The notes beneath the pieces are model-generated. The model was not told where the DNA came from, did no database searches, and saw only the letters and a list, made by a program, of their open reading frames with translations. From CAVTHK01 sp964552235 (GTDB lineage Bacteria > Spirochaetota > Spirochaetia > SZUA-6 > CAVTHK01), in the NCBI GenBank assembly GCA_964552235.1, contig CAZKGO010000005.1:1-64000 (forward strand): 64,000 bases of DNA. The letters run 5' to 3'. A program made the translations under genes and the position numbers. Below are positions 16,933 through 24,791 of this stretch, in pieces; positions within the stretch are counted from its first letter, which is position 1; each line of letters begins with the position of its first letter.

Positions 16933-18264
16933 ATGGGAAAAGCGGTTTCGAAAAAGGCGTCTGCGGCCGGGCGACCCGCGGTCACCATGCCGCCGGGCGA
17001 CCTGTTCACCTGGCCGATCATCACCGAAGAGGACGAGCGTGCGGTCCTCGATGTTCTGCGCTCGGGCAGGATGAGCGGCACCGAGGTGACCAGAGAGTTC
17101 GAGCGCGAGATGGCCGCCTGGATGGGGGTGCATCACGCCCTCGCCCACCCGAACGGAACTGCGGCCATCAAGGCGGCCTTCTGGGCCTGCGGGGTGGGCG
17201 CCGGCGACGAGGTGATCTGCCCGAGCATGACCTACTGGGCGAGCGCCCTGCCGGCCCTCACCCTCGGCGCGGCGGTGAACTTTGCCGACATCGATCCGCA
17301 GACCCTGTGCATCGACCCCGCCGATATCGAGCAGCGCATCAGCAGCCGGACGCGGGCGATCATGGTCGTGCACTACGCGGGCCACCCGTGCCCGATGGAC
17401 GAGGTGATGAGCATCGCCCGGCGCCACGGCGTCAAGGTGATCGAGGACGTTTCGCACGCCCAGGGCTCGCTGTACCGGGGGCGCATGTGCGGAACGATCG
17501 GCGACATCGGCGCCTTGAGCATGATGTCGGGCAAGAGCCTGTCGATCGGCGAAGGCGGCATGATCGTCACCGACGACCGCCGCCTGTTCGAGCGCTGCGT
17601 GGCCTACGGCCACTACGAGCGCACCGGCCTGCCGACGCGCTGGGGCCCCGTGGACGACCAGATCACGCTGCCGGACCTGGCCGAGTACCGAGGGCTGCCG
17701 CTCGGAGGCTACAAGAACCGCCTCAACCAGACCTGCTCGGCCATGGGGCGCGTGCAGCTGCGGCACTACCCCGAGCGCATCGCCGAGATCCAGAGGGCCA
17801 TGAACCGCTTCTGGGACATGCTCGAGGGGTTGCCCGGAATCCGAGCTCACCGCCCGCCGAAAGGGTCGGGCTCGACGATGGGCGGCTGGTACTTTCCCCG
17901 CGGCCTGTACGTGGGCGAGGAGCTCGGGGGCCTGCCGATCGAGAGCTTCTGCGAGGAGGTGCGCGCCGAGGGGTGGGAGGGGTGCTGGCCCGGCGCCAAC
18001 TTTCCTCTGCACCTGCACCCGGTGTTCCACACCGCCGACCTCTTTCACCAGGGCCGACCCACGATGCTGTCGTTCGGCCAGCGCGACGTGCGGCAGGGCA
18101 GGGGCACGCTCCCGGTCTCCGAGGCCATCGATCGGATCTGCCTCTCGGTCCCCTGGTTCAAGCACGACCGGGAGGAGATGATCCGGGAGTACGCCGAGGC
18201 GTTCCGCAAGGTTGCGCTGGCGCACGCGCGCCGCGTCAGCCGGCGCGCCGGCGCAGCCAGCTGA
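16933..18264 (+). CDS. DegT/DnrJ/EryC1/StrS-type sugar aminotransferase
   Basis: 443 residues from the ATG at 16933. PLP-enzyme features are intact: NGTAAIKAAFWACGVGAGDEV, Asp172 and His175 in EDVSHAQGS, and the Schiff-base lysine Lys201 in MSGKSLSIGEGG. Family members transfer an amino group from glutamate or glutamine to a keto-sugar nucleotide or inosose. No other sugar-nucleotide gene is beside it, so a catabolic or antibiotic-like role is open. A TACCAT box at 16920-16925 sits 7 bases before the start. The last 29 bases overlap the convergent 5'-nucleotidase gene. Confidence 0.85.
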   Translation: MGKAVSKKASAAGRPAVTMPPGDLFTWPIITEEDERAVLDVLRSGRMSGTEVTREFEREMAAWMGVHHALAHPNGTAAIKAAFWACGVGAGDEVICPSMTYWASALPALTLGAAVNFADIDPQTLCIDPADIEQRISSRTRAIMVVHYAGHPCPMDEVMSIARRHGVKVIEDVSHAQGSLYRGRMCGTIGDIGALSMMSGKSLSIGEGGMIVTDDRRLFERCVAYGHYERTGLPTRWGPVDDQITLPDLAEYRGLPLGGYKNRLNQTCSAMGRVQLRHYPERIAEIQRAMNRFWDMLEGLPGIRAHRPPKGSGSTMGGWYFPRGLYVGEELGGLPIESFCEEVRAEGWEGCWPGANFPLHLHPVFHTADLFHQGRPTMLSFGQRDVRQGRGTLPVSEAIDRICLSVPWFKHDREEMIREYAEAFRKVALAHARRVSRRAGAAS

Positions 18265-20188
18265 CCAGCCGCGCCGTAAGGACGGCCGCGCCGGCCAGCA
18301 GGCCGAGAGCGAGCACCGCGGCCCCGAGGGCGGCCCACGTCACCCAGCCCGCGCCCGCCAGCAGCGCCGCCGGTTTGAGGCTCGGCGCCTTCACGATGCG
18401 GCCCTCGGGGCCGGCGTAGCGGGCCGGGATCTCCGGGATGCCGTCGCCGTCGGTGTCGGGAAAGCTCCGTGCGTACTCCAGGAACGCGACCCACTCCTTG
18501 AGCTCCTGGATGCCCGGCCGCGAGCGGTCGGCGTCGATGCGCGCATCGGCGAGGTCCTCGATGGGCAGGCCTGCGCGATCCTTGGGCACGATGTCCAGGA
18601 TGCCGAACGTGAAGCCGCCGATCAGCTTGAGGAACGTGGAGTTGTAGTAGTTGGCCGTCACCCGGTAGAGAGCGGGATTCCGCCTCGAGGTGTCGAGCGG
18701 GCGCCAGCCTTTGTTTTCACTGCCTATCTGGATCTCCGTGACCCGGTCAAAGAGCATGCGCCGCGGGTTGTACCGGAAGCGCACCCCGGAAACCTGGAGA
18801 AAGTAGTCGCTGCCCTTGAGCGGGTGCACGCTGGCCACGATCTCCAGCGCCTTGCGGATCTCCGCTCCGGTGAGGTACATGCTGACCAGCGGATAGCCCA
18901 TGGCGTCGTCGAGGCCGATGCCCAGCGGCAGGACGCGGAACAGGTCGGCTGTCGTGATCCTGCCCGAGGATCCCCGCAGGATCTCGTCGCGGATCACGCC
19001 GCCGGACTCCACAGCCAGGGTGACCCGGCTGGAAGGATCGGCCGGATCCGAATCGATGCGGTCGACGTACCACCGGATGCTGTCCGCCACCAGGTTCCCG
19101 AGGCCGGTCTCGGCCTCGGCGGCCCGCAGGTCGAAGGAGGTTTCGGCCGTGACCTGGCGGTAGGAGAACCCGTGCGCCGAGAGGACTCGTTCGTCGATGA
19201 GGCCGACGGCCGAATCGATGCGGGCCTGGATCGCAGGGTCGCCGCCGATCGAATCGTCGAGGGCGAGGGGCTTCCACCCGACGAGCCGCACCTTGCCACC
19301 GTCGACTTCGAAGTCGAGCACGCCCAACTGCTTGCCGTACTCCCAGGCCTGCACGATGATCGTGCTGCCCACCACGATGGGGGCATCGAGGCGCGTGTGG
19401 GTGTGGCCGCTGATGATGATGTCGATGCCCGGGACTTTCTTTGCCAGCACGACGTCCTCGGACTTGCCCGAGTCCGGCGAAAGACCCGAGTGGGAGAGGC
19501 AGACCACGACGTGGGCCCTTTCCCTGCCCCGCAGGACAGCCACGATCTCCTTTGCCGTCTCGATGGGATCGCGGAGCTTGACCGGCGAGGCGAAGGGGGC
19601 CACCTCGGCTGCGTCCTTGCCGATGACGGCGAACAGGCCGAAGCGGACTCCGCCTTTTTCCAGGACCGTGTACGGCTTGACCAGGCCGGCGGCGAAGACC
19701 TCAGCCAGGCTGTCGTCTCCGGGGTCGGCCGGATCGAACTCGGCGCTGGCGAACAGAACGGGCGGGAGGCCGTTCTTGCGTTTTGCCGCAGACAGGATGC
19801 CCGCCAAGCCGCCGGGCATCAGGTCGAACTCGTGGTTGCCCAGCGACACCGCGTCGTATCCCATCGCCGCGAGCAGGACCAGCTCCAGCCCTTCCTCCCG
19901 CGTCACCGTGTGGAAGAGGGTGCCCATCAGAAAATCGCCGGCGTCGAGCACCAGCACGGGGTTCCGCCTGGCCTCGCGCTCCCTAGCGATGGCCGCAGCC
20001 AGTCGCGACCAGCCGCCCAGGGTCGCGTCGTTGTTCGGCGCCAGGGGCGAGTAGTCGAGCTCTGGAGACACGCCCTGAAGGTGGGAGTGGAGATCGTTGG
20101 TGTGGAGGATCGTGAAGCGTCCGGGCTCCGCGGAGAGGAAAGGAGCGCACAACACGACCACGACTGCTATGCAGACGCTGCGCTTCAT
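18236..20188 (-). CDS. membrane-anchored 5'-nucleotidase/2',3'-cyclic phosphodiesterase (UshA-like)
   Basis: 650 residues. A signal peptide is followed by the calcineurin-like metal motifs TNDLHSH, LDAGDF, GNHEFD and SGHTHTRLDAP in the first 260 residues, then a 5'-nucleotidase C-terminal domain (ESGGVIRDE, TGAEIRKALE). A hydrophobic stretch at about 600-640 ends in an Arg-rich tail and should anchor it in the inner membrane with the enzyme outside. It would release nucleosides and phosphate from periplasmic nucleotides. The start was set at 20188, where the signal peptide begins; a longer frame would cover the promoter. Confidence 0.85.
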   Translation of the reverse strand: MKRSVCIAVVVVLCAPFLSAEPGRFTILHTNDLHSHLQGVSPELDYSPLAPNNDATLGGWSRLAAAIAREREARRNPVLVLDAGDFLMGTLFHTVTREEGLELVLLAAMGYDAVSLGNHEFDLMPGGLAGILSAAKRKNGLPPVLFASAEFDPADPGDDSLAEVFAAGLVKPYTVLEKGGVRFGLFAVIGKDAAEVAPFASPVKLRDPIETAKEIVAVLRGRERAHVVVCLSHSGLSPDSGKSEDVVLAKKVPGIDIIISGHTHTRLDAPIVVGSTIIVQAWEYGKQLGVLDFEVDGGKVRLVGWKPLALDDSIGGDPAIQARIDSAVGLIDERVLSAHGFSYRQVTAETSFDLRAAEAETGLGNLVADSIRWYVDRIDSDPADPSSRVTLAVESGGVIRDEILRGSSGRITTADLFRVLPLGIGLDDAMGYPLVSMYLTGAEIRKALEIVASVHPLKGSDYFLQVSGVRFRYNPRRMLFDRVTEIQIGSENKGWRPLDTSRRNPALYRVTANYYNSTFLKLIGGFTFGILDIVPKDRAGLPIEDLADARIDADRSRPGIQELKEWVAFLEYARSFPDTDGDGIPEIPARYAGPEGRIVKAPSLKPAALLAGAGWVTWAALGAAVLALGLLAGAAVLTARLVSWLRRRAG

Positions 20189-20209
20189 GCGGGGCCCCCT
20201 TGGGTTCCT

Positions 20210-20239
20210 ATCGTACGCCATCGGGCCCAGGCTCCACAA
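20210..20239 (-). promoter_or_regulatory. promoter of 5'-nucleotidase gene
   Basis: On the minus strand, TTGTGG (20239-20234), 18 bases, TACGAT (20215-20210). The predicted leader is about 15 bases to the ATG at 20188. Confidence 0.45.
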
Positions 20240-20377
20240 GCGCGGGCGCCCTCTCTTGCGTGCTCACCGGCTGCCGCTCGCTGCTTCAACCCACGCTGAG
20301 GATCGGAATGACGCGCTTCGACAGCCAGGATCTGAACCAGCCCCTCAAGTGGGATCACACGCACTGGTACGGAGCCG

Positions 20378-20572
20378 CAGGGGCCGACGTGGCGCACCAC
20401 CACAATCCTGGGTGGTTGCAGCACCACCAAGCCCTGCGGGATCACTGTCAGCGGCTCCGACGCCTACGTGGCGGACTACACCTCGGGCCTGCGGGTGATC
20501 AAGCTGCCGCCGCAGGCGGGGCTTCGCATAACGCCCCTCGGCCCTCGCTGCGCTCGCGCACCGGCAGCGTAA
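20378..20572 (+). pseudogene. remnant of an LVIVD-repeat protein
   Basis: One frame ending in TAA at 20570 reads GITVSGSDAYVADYTSGL and then RVIKLP, which is the consensus of the LVIVD beta-propeller repeat found in surface proteins. Only one repeat survives. There is no start codon in this frame with a ribosome binding site, and the sequence on both sides is unrelated in all frames. The rest of the 480-base space between 20188 and 20666 shows nothing I can identify. It is probably the decayed end of a once longer gene. Confidence 0.5.
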
Positions 20573-20665
20573 TGTCGCCGGGTGCCGTCAGCCGCAAATC
20601 ATACTTTCGGCTGATAGCCATCCCGGCTGCGAAGCAGTTACGGTCGTCACCCGGAGGCCCTCCGC

Positions 20666-21157
20666 ATGCCCAGCCTGGTGAGTGAGAGACCGTCGTCGAC
20701 TCACCTCGACCTCAAAGCCCTGCGCCGGCTCGACGAGCGGGCGCTGGAGGAACTGTTTAGGATCGTGGCGCGATCCTGGGGCAGGAGACTGTCCGACGAA
20801 GAGGTCCGGCGCATCTACCACGAGGGGGTGCGGATCTCGGTGACGGGCAGCGGCCTCTTTCACGCCCCCGAGCTGAACTACGGCCTGTTCATCGCGCGGA
20901 TCAGCCGCAGCCTGCCGCTGAGGCTCTCCGTGCGCTGCGTGTCCGGCAACGGGCTCGCCCATTCCGCCATCCTGCGGCACCGGGACAGGGACTCGATTAT
21001 CGCGGTCGGCTCGCTGGTCCGTGGCGCCTTCGCGGGCCTCAGCAGCACCTGGATCGTGCGCGAGTCGCGGCAATCGGGCCGCTACTCCCTCGGCGTGTTC
21101 ATCAACAACGCCGTCCTGGCGCACTACCGGATCCCGAGGTACGCGGCGTTCGAGTGA
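20666..21157 (+). CDS. hypothetical protein
   Basis: 163 residues behind a GGAGG site 8 bases before the ATG. It has no signal peptide or membrane segment and is rich in Arg and Leu at the start (LKALRRLDERALEELFRIV). I do not recognize a family. It stands alone between the LVIVD remnant and an MFS gene on the same strand. Codon use agrees with neighbouring real genes (strong GC at third positions), so it is likely expressed. Confidence 0.6.
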   Translation: MPSLVSERPSSTHLDLKALRRLDERALEELFRIVARSWGRRLSDEEVRRIYHEGVRISVTGSGLFHAPELNYGLFIARISRSLPLRLSVRCVSGNGLAHSAILRHRDRDSIIAVGSLVRGAFAGLSSTWIVRESRQSGRYSLGVFINNAVLAHYRIPRYAAFE

Positions 21158-21280
21158 GCGCCGCTCCCGCGCGCAGCCTTCGTCCTCGACCCGCCCTGGT
21201 CGCCTGCCTCTTGAGCCGTCGATGGATGCGTGTAGGCATTCGCCCCCCGACGGGCTAAGATGGTGCGGGCACGGAAAAGA

Positions 21281-22462
21281 ATGGAACATAGCGGCACGAT
21301 CTCCCGGTCGGCGTTTCTCGCCCTCGGCGCCGCGGCGTTCGTGGGCGGCGCCAACCTGCGCATGCTCGACGCGCTGCTTCCGAGCCTCGCCGAGGACTTT
21401 GGCGTTCCGGTCACGGCGGCGGCGGTCGTGGTCACGGCGTTCACGCTTTCCTACGGCCTGTTCCAGGTTGTTCACGGGCCTCTCGGCGATCGCCTGGGCA
21501 AGCTCCGCGTCGTCGGCGCCGCGACCGTGCTCGCCGGGCTCGGCTCCCTCGGGTCGGGCTTCGCGCCGACCCTCGCGAGCCTCACGTGGCTGCGTTTCGC
21601 CACCGGTATAGGGGGGGCGGCCATCGTTCCGCTGTCGATCGCGTGGATCGGCGATAGCTCCGGCTACGCCACGCGTCAGATCGTCCTCGGCCGGTTCGTC
21701 GGCTTCATGCTGCTCGGCCAGGTCCTCGGACCGGCCCTCGGAGGAGCGCTCGCCCAGTTCCTGGGCTGGCGTGAGGTGTTCCACGTGCTCGCCGCGGTCT
21801 TTCTCGCCGTCGGCGCGGTGGTGCTGGTCGTCGGCCGCAGTTCAGCATCCGCGCCAGCGCAGGCGGCGCGGGGGAATGTCCTGCGCGCCTACGCGCAGAT
21901 CGTCCGCAGCCCCTGGGTGCGGACGGTCACGGTCGCCGTGTTCCTGGAGGGCGCCTTCTTCTTTGGCGTATTCGCCTATGCCGGCGCCTACCTCAAGGAG
22001 CGCTTCGGTCTGCCCTACGCCACCGTCGGCGCGGTGCTCGGCAGCTACGGCTTCGGAGCGTTCACCTACAGCCTGCTCGTGAAGAGGCTGCGCTCGGTGA
22101 TGGGCGAGAGAGGGTTCGTGAGGCTTTCGGCGGCGATTCTGCTTGCTGGGTTCGCGGCGCTGCCGCTGCTGCCGGTCTGGCAGGCGGCGATTCCGCTGTT
22201 CGCCGCCATCGGCTTCGGCTTCTACCTGCTCCACAACACCCTGCAGACCAAGGCCACGGAGATGGCGCCCGAAGCGAGAGGAATGGCGGTGTCGGTGTTC
22301 GCCCTCAGCCTCTTCGTGGGCCAGTCGAGCGGCGTGCCGGCCAACGGGCTGCTCATCGACGCCATCGGCTACGGTGGAACCTTTGCCGGGGCCGGCATCC
22401 TTCTGACCGCGCTGGCCCTCTGGTTTGCCGGCAGGTTGAGCGTCCAGGCCCGGGCGCGATAG
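21281..22462 (+). CDS. MFS transporter, drug:proton antiporter-like
   Basis: 393 residues with 12 hydrophobic segments. The loop motif GPLGDRLGKLRVV after the second segment, and GFMLLGQVLGPALGG in the fifth, are those of 12-helix drug efflux carriers such as the Bcr/AraJ type. The start was put at 21281 because a TAAGAT box at 21256-21261 overlaps the earlier ATG at 21260, which would then lie before the transcript start. The exported substrate is not predictable. No operon partner. Confidence 0.8.
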   Translation: MEHSGTISRSAFLALGAAAFVGGANLRMLDALLPSLAEDFGVPVTAAAVVVTAFTLSYGLFQVVHGPLGDRLGKLRVVGAATVLAGLGSLGSGFAPTLASLTWLRFATGIGGAAIVPLSIAWIGDSSGYATRQIVLGRFVGFMLLGQVLGPALGGALAQFLGWREVFHVLAAVFLAVGAVVLVVGRSSASAPAQAARGNVLRAYAQIVRSPWVRTVTVAVFLEGAFFFGVFAYAGAYLKERFGLPYATVGAVLGSYGFGAFTYSLLVKRLRSVMGERGFVRLSAAILLAGFAALPLLPVWQAAIPLFAAIGFGFYLLHNTLQTKATEMAPEARGMAVSVFALSLFVGQSSGVPANGLLIDAIGYGGTFAGAGILLTALALWFAGRLSVQARAR

Positions 22463-22487
22463 GGTCGCTGCAGGTCGAGCGGTCGTC

Positions 22488-22516
22488 TTGACGCCTCCCC
22501 GAGGGCATGCGACAAT
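22488..22516 (+). promoter_or_regulatory. promoter of the selenoprotein peroxiredoxin gene
   Basis: TTGACG at 22488-22493, 17 bases, GACAAT at 22511-22516. The expected transcript start is near 22523, followed by AGGAGG at 22534-22539 and the ATG at 22545. This excludes the upstream in-frame start that would begin inside the -35 box. Confidence 0.6.
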
Positions 22517-22544
22517 GACGATAATTCAGGATCAGGAGGCCGCG

Positions 22545-23258
22545 ATGGCTGAACAGGCGGTCGGTTGCGCGCGACCGACGGGAAAGGTCGTCGGGGCGGC
22601 GCCTGGAGAACCAAGCTCCGCCCCCAAAGAGCAGCCCAAGGAGGAAAGTGTCATGCAGGTGAGAGTCGGAGGCAAGGCGCCTGATTTCCAGGCACCGGTC
22701 TATCACCAGGGCAAGTTCGGCAGTGTGAAGCTCTCGGATTATCTGGGCAAGTGGGTGCTTGTCTGCTTCTATCCGGGTGACTTCACATTTGTGTGACCGA
22801 CTGAAATATCAGCGGTCGCTGATAGATACAACGAACTGAAGGCTCTGGGTTGCGAGGTTCTTTCGGTCAGCGTTGACAGCACGTTCGTCCACAAGATGTG
22901 GAACGAAGAAGAGCTGTCCAAGATGGTGGACGGCGGGGTGCCCTTCCCGATGGTTTCGGACGCGGGCGGACACCTGGGCAAGGTCTACGGCGTTTACGAT
23001 GAGGGCGCGGGGGTCGACATCCGGGGACGGTTCATCATCGATCCGGATGGCGTCGTCCAGGCCATGGAGGTTCTGACTCCGCCCGTGGGCAGGCATCTGG
23101 AAGAGACGATCCGCCAGGTGCAGGCCTTCCAGCACGTGCGCAAGACCAAGGGCGCGGAGGTCACTCCCTCGGGCTGGCATCCCGGCGATCCCGTTCTGAA
23201 ACCCGGACCGGATCTCGTCGGCAAGGTCTGGAAGGTCTGGAAACCGGGCAAGAAGTAG
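22545..23258 (+). CDS. prxU: selenocysteine-containing peroxiredoxin (PrxU type)
   Basis: 237 residues if the UGA at 22794-22796 is read as selenocysteine (Sec84). Before it the frame reads VCFYPGDFTFV and directly after it PTEISAVADRYNELK, exactly the peroxiredoxin active site with Sec in place of the peroxidatic Cys. Downstream, VHKMW, FPMVSDAGGHLGKVYGVYD and GRHLEETIRQVQAFQ continue the AhpC/PrxU fold to TAG at 23256. A SECIS hairpin starts 10 bases after the UGA, and tRNA-Sec, selA and selB follow within 4 kb. It would reduce hydrogen peroxide and organic peroxides in the cytoplasm. Routine gene calling would split it into two short frames at 22796. Confidence 0.93.
22807..22824 (+). promoter_or_regulatory. 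bacterial SECIS element
   Basis: A perfect 7-base-pair stem (22807-22813 with 22818-22824) closed by a GGTC loop at 22814-22817. The loop begins 17 bases after the UGA codon, inside the reading frame. The GGUC apical loop is the SelB-binding feature known from E. coli fdhF. The codons across the stem still encode conserved peroxiredoxin residues. Confidence 0.88.
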
Positions 23259-23313
23259 AGAAGCCGTCGCCGTTGGAGCATATTCTTTGCGACTCAGCCG
23301 GCAAACGCGCCGG

Positions 23314-23403
23314 GGAAGCTGATGGGATCTGGTGGTCCCCGCGGTCTTCAAAACCGTTGGTCGCCTGAATAGGCGGCGGCAGGTTCGATTCCTGCCTCTT
23401 CCG
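23314..23403 (+). tRNA. selC: tRNA-Sec (anticodon TCA)
   Basis: About 90 bases. Visible are a 6-base-pair D stem with a 4-base loop (23324-23339), an anticodon loop CTTCAAA in a 5-pair stem, a long variable arm closed by a GAAT loop, and a T arm with TTCGATT. The extended D stem and long variable arm are hallmarks of bacterial tRNA-Sec. The acceptor pairs only clearly over the first five positions (GGAAG with CTTCC); the next two oppose C-T and T-C. CCA is not encoded. It stands between prxU and selA on the same strand. Confidence 0.88.
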
Positions 23404-23419
23404 AGCGTCGATCCCCAAG

Positions 23420-24781
23420 ATGAACAGGCCCGTCGAAGATTCCCTCTCCCGGCTGCCGCAGGTGGAGCGGCTCCTGCAGGCGCCGCAGCTCGTCTCCTGG
23501 TCCGCGGCGCTCAGCCGTCCCCTTGTGGCCCGCCTGGCCGCCGAAGCCGTCGAGGAGGCCCGGGCGAGAATCCGGGCCGGCGAGGCGTTCCCCGGGATCG
23601 AGGCGGTCGTGCGGGAGGCGGAACGCCGATGCCGGCAGATGGGGCTGCGCAGGATCCGGCACGTGATCAACGCCACCGGGGTGATGCTGCACACCAATCT
23701 GGGCCGGGCGCCGATCCACCGGCAGGTCTGGCGCTCGGTGGAGGCGGTCAACACCGGCTTCTCCAACCTGGAGCTTGACCTGCTCACGGGCAAGCGGGGC
23801 AGGCGCAAGGGGATCATCCCCGAGCTGCTCGCTCTCCTGGTCGGCGCCGAAGACGCCCTGATGGTGAACAACAACGCGGCAGCGGTGTTCCTGATCCTCT
23901 CGGCCCTGGCCAGGGGCAGGGAGGTGATCGTTTCGCGCGGAGAGCAGGTGCAGATCGGCGGCGGCTTCCGCATACCCGAAATCCTCGCCCAGACAGGCGT
24001 GAAGATGGTCGAGGTCGGCACCACCAACATCACCCGCCTCGAGGACTACACCCGGGCCCTGGGTCCCGAAACCGCCATCGTCCTGAGCGTGCACGCCTCC
24101 AATTTCCGCATCCGGGGATTCACCGATCGGCCGGGCATCGGGGATCTGGCTGCGAGACTCCCGCCGGGCGTTCTGCTGGTGGTCGATCAGGGTTCCGGCA
24201 CGACCACGGAGCGCATCCCTGGCGAGCACGCGGTCTCCCACTACCTGAGCAGCGGAGCTCACCTGGTGAGCTTCTCCGGCGACAAGGTGCTCGGCGGCCC
24301 GCAGGCCGGCCTGATCGTCGGCAGGAGGGACCTCATCGAGATCCTGTCGCGCCATCCGCTGAATCGGGTCTTTCGACCCGGCAAGACCGTCTACTCGCTG
24401 ATGGAGGCGGTCCTGGTCGCCAGGCTCAACCGCGAGGCGGAGCCTCCGGTCGAAGCCGTGCTGAACCTGTCGATGGACGAGCTGCGGGCGCGCGCCCGCT
24501 CTCTCATGGCCGGCCTGCCCGACACGGCGCTTCGCCTGGTCGACTCCACGGTCGCCACAGGCGGAGGGAGCGCGCCGGATGAGCAGTTTCCGTCGCTTTC
24601 CATCGAGATAGAGTCCGAGGAGAAGCCGGAGCTCGTGCTGGCAGCTCTGCGGGAGATGGATCCTCCGATCATCGGGACCATAGCCCAAGGCCGCGTGCGG
24701 CTGAACCTGGCCACCCTGCGCGCCGAGGAGCTGCCGCAGGTCGCCTCGGCCCTCCAGAGCCTCGCGCACCGACGGTCCTGA
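23420..24781 (+). CDS. selA: L-seryl-tRNA(Sec) selenium transferase
   Basis: 453 residues, the usual length. It is a PLP enzyme that converts Ser-tRNA-Sec to Sec-tRNA-Sec with selenophosphate. INATGVMLHTNLGRAP, LMVNNNAAAVFLIL and the Schiff-base lysine Lys289 in SFSGDKVLGGPQAG are diagnostic. It starts 17 bases after the tRNA-Sec gene and ends 10 bases before selB, so the three are probably one transcript. The selenophosphate synthetase gene selD is not in the window. Confidence 0.96.
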   Translation: MNRPVEDSLSRLPQVERLLQAPQLVSWSAALSRPLVARLAAEAVEEARARIRAGEAFPGIEAVVREAERRCRQMGLRRIRHVINATGVMLHTNLGRAPIHRQVWRSVEAVNTGFSNLELDLLTGKRGRRKGIIPELLALLVGAEDALMVNNNAAAVFLILSALARGREVIVSRGEQVQIGGGFRIPEILAQTGVKMVEVGTTNITRLEDYTRALGPETAIVLSVHASNFRIRGFTDRPGIGDLAARLPPGVLLVVDQGSGTTTERIPGEHAVSHYLSSGAHLVSFSGDKVLGGPQAGLIVGRRDLIEILSRHPLNRVFRPGKTVYSLMEAVLVARLNREAEPPVEAVLNLSMDELRARARSLMAGLPDTALRLVDSTVATGGGSAPDEQFPSLSIEIESEEKPELVLAALREMDPPIIGTIAQGRVRLNLATLRAEELPQVASALQSLAHRRS

Positions 24782-24791
24782 GGAGCCTCAG

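Noticed and set aside
22896..23258. Separate small gene after the UGA
   Set aside because: It is the C-terminal part of the selenoprotein peroxiredoxin; its ATG has no ribosome binding site and lies in the middle of the fold.
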